Below are positions 5,523-6,626 of a stretch of DNA of 6,626 bases, one piece after another. Numbering within the stretch: position 1 is the first letter of the stretch; each line of letters starts with the position of its first letter. Both the position numbers and the translations under genes were made by a program. Source of the DNA: Candidatus Komeilibacteria bacterium (lineage in GTDB: Bacteria > Patescibacteriota > Patescibacteriia > UBA1558 > S5-K13); NCBI GenBank assembly GCA_030591905.1, contig JAUVAE010000038.1, positions 1-6,626 on the forward strand, written 5' to 3'. The notes below the pieces were generated by a model. That model saw nothing but the letters and a program-made list of their open reading frames with translations. It made no database searches and had not been told where the DNA came from.

Positions 5523-6077
5523 CTATACTTTCATTATTTCCACTTCTTTTTTCTTAGATAAATCTTCTATTTCTTGAGTCTTATCTTTAATAACTTCATC
5601 TAATTCTTTTTGAGAATTAAATTTTTCATCTTCGGAAATTTCTTTATTTTTTTCTTGTTGATCGATATCTTTTCTGATTTTATCTCTCATTTGTCTCAAA
5701 GAAATCTTAGATTCTTCTTTTTTATCATGCAATAATTTAATAATCCGCTTTCTCTTTTCCTCAGTCAATGGTGAAATTTTTCCTCGGACAGCTGTTTCTG
5801 AAATAGAAATTGATAAATCCAAATTAGATTGAGATAATGCTTTTTCAATCTCTTTTAATAAAGTTTTATCCCAAGGCTCTATAACCAATAAAGACGGCTC
5901 TGGAACAGAAATTGAACCAACTTGTTTTAAAGGAGTTTTGACTCCATAAGATTCAACCAAAAGATCCTCTACTAATGCCGGAGTGGCTCGACCGGCTTTT
6001 AATTTCTCTGTTTCACTTTTAAAATGATCAATTATCTTATCAAAGTCTGGATTAAAACCCTCTATGAATTGTGACAT
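5523..6077 (-). CDS. frr: Ribosome recycling factor
   Basis: RRF works with EF-G to split the post-termination ribosome so that its subunits can be reused. It has 184 residues, against 185 in E. coli. Domain I, a three-helix bundle, is formed by about 1-30 and 104-184; domain II, a small beta domain, by about 31-103. Recognisable motifs are LKAGRATPAL (26-35), YGVKTPLKQVGSISVPE (44-60), LLVIEPWDKTLLKEIEKA (63-80) and SPLTEEKRKRI (102-112). LRQMRDKIRKDI (127-138) corresponds to the arginine-rich segment that contacts 23S rRNA. VRGKISP (97-103) is slightly off the usual hydrophobic IRxxxP pattern. The ATG gives the normal length, but no Shine-Dalgarno site precedes it; an AAGTTGAAAGTT-type repeat starts 8 nt upstream. 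rseP follows downstream. Confidence 0.96.
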   Translation of the reverse strand: MSQFIEGFNPDFDKIIDHFKSETEKLKAGRATPALVEDLLVESYGVKTPLKQVGSISVPEPSLLVIEPWDKTLLKEIEKALSQSNLDLSISISETAVRGKISPLTEEKRKRIIKLLHDKKEESKISLRQMRDKIRKDIDQQEKNKEISEDEKFNSQKELDEVIKDKTQEIEDLSKKKEVEIMKV

Positions 6078-6085
6078 AAGATTTA

Positions 6086-6124
6086 GTTAAAAGTTGAAAG
6101 TTAAAACTTGAAAGTTAAAAGTTG
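6086..6124. repeat. AAGTTGAAAGTT-type short repeat just ahead of frr
   Basis: gttaaaagttg occurs at 6086-6096 and 6114-6124, flanking gaaagtt and acttgaaag units. The 12-mer aagttgaaagtt (6091-6102) is identical to 2415-2426 ahead of mreB. The element starts 8 nt upstream of the frr ATG. The remainder of the spacer (6125-6226) is AT-rich; I see no promoter or RNA gene there that I would defend. Confidence 0.45.
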
Positions 6125-6226
6125 TTTATCAATGATTAACCCTTAATTCTAAATTTCTACTCTTTATTAATTAATAATTAAAATTACAAATAAAAATATT
6201 TTATATTTCTTCCTTCATGCTTTATA

Positions 6227-6626
6227 CTATTTTATTTCTCTAGCAATCATAAATATGCTATTAGCATTTTCAATGTCTACTAAAAGATCAATTGGTGTTT
6301 TCGAAGTTGGTAATGCTTCCGTAGTCCATTCCCTCCCGCTGTCAATACTTTTATAGAAGGTTGATGACGTTACATAATATATTTCCTTATTATTATTTGG
6401 ATTTAAGGCTACAGAACGAATAGTAACTGCTTTTGGTTTAGTTAGTAATTTTATATGATCCCAATTCTGCCCACCATCATTTGTATAGAACAATCCATAG
6501 GAATTAGCATAAATTAAAGCATCTCCTTCTGAATAATCAAACTCTATATCTAAATAATTTGACGCTCCCTCATATTTTTTATCTTCTCCATCCTTATCCT
6601 TATAAGTTATATTATCTGAAATATTA
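6227..6626 (-). CDS. Asp-box (BNR/YCF48/sortilin-like) repeat protein, C-terminal part cut by window edge
   Basis: The minus-strand frame is open from the window edge to the TAG at 6227, giving 132 residues of the C-terminal part; the true start lies outside. Two Asp-box repeats (S/T-x-D-x-G-x-x-W) are visible: YTNDGGQNW (codons in about 6466-6490) and KSIDSGREW (about 6329-6355). Each closes a strand pattern of the kind IYANSYGLFYT or IYYVTSSTFYKS, typical of beta-propeller blades in the BNR, YCF48 (photosystem II stability factor-like) and sortilin/VPS10 families. Such proteins are often secreted or lipid-anchored, but any signal peptide is outside the window. The upstream part (NITYKDKDGEDKKYEGASN) is strongly charged. 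Substrate and role are unknown; the last propeller blades or a short cap are what is seen. A TTG at 6493 in the same frame is not a plausible start because coding similarity continues upstream of it. Confidence 0.75.
   Translation of the reverse strand, partial: NISDNITYKDKDGEDKKYEGASNYLDIEFDYSEGDALIYANSYGLFYTNDGGQNWDHIKLLTKPKAVTIRSVALNPNNNKEIYYVTSSTFYKSIDSGREWTTEALPTSKTPIDLLVDIENANSIFMIAREIK

Overview
The window is AT-rich (about 30% GC by eye). Every gene I can support lies on the minus strand, so transcription runs from high to low coordinates. Gene content and style suggest a reduced bacterial genome, most likely a Patescibacteria/CPR (Parcubacteria-like) organism. The signs are a short prolyl-tRNA synthetase without the editing insertion, a small protein of a type I associate with CPR genomes, weak or absent Shine-Dalgarno sites, and repeat-filled spacers. 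The taxonomic call is inference.

Layout in transcription order: the 3' end of an Asp-box (BNR/YCF48/sortilin-like) repeat protein (6227-6626, cut by the window edge); frr, ribosome recycling factor (5523-6077); rseP, site-2 intramembrane protease (4324-5433); a 94-residue uncharacterised protein (3861-4145); proS (2554-3783); mreB (1340-2395); mreC (442-1236); and the first 65 codons of mreD (1-195, cut by the window edge). frr-rseP-proS is a condensed form of the widespread frr-uppS-cdsA-dxr-rseP-proS order. mreB-mreC-mreD is the cell-shape (elongasome) cluster.

The genes themselves are mostly housekeeping. The unusual part is the spacers, most of which hold a palindrome or repeat. (i) A CGTAATTC-type repeat follows directly after the stop codons of frr, the 94-aa gene and proS, all in the same orientation; two copies match at 26 of 28 positions. 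(ii) An AAGTTGAAAGTT-type repeat sits just ahead of the start codons of frr and mreB. (iii) A G+C-rich double hairpin fills the spacer after rseP. (iv) A roughly 157-bp imperfect palindrome with 22-bp ends starts directly after the mreC stop codon. (v) A second hairpin covers the mreD start codon and has an alternative pairing partner, which could act as a translational switch.

Among the proteins, MreB is the most notable. Three positions at its ATPase centre differ from the usual consensus (Glu to Gln before the conserved Pro, and Asp to Glu and Thr to Lys in the phosphate-2 loop). This suggests altered nucleotide hydrolysis in an otherwise full-length MreB.
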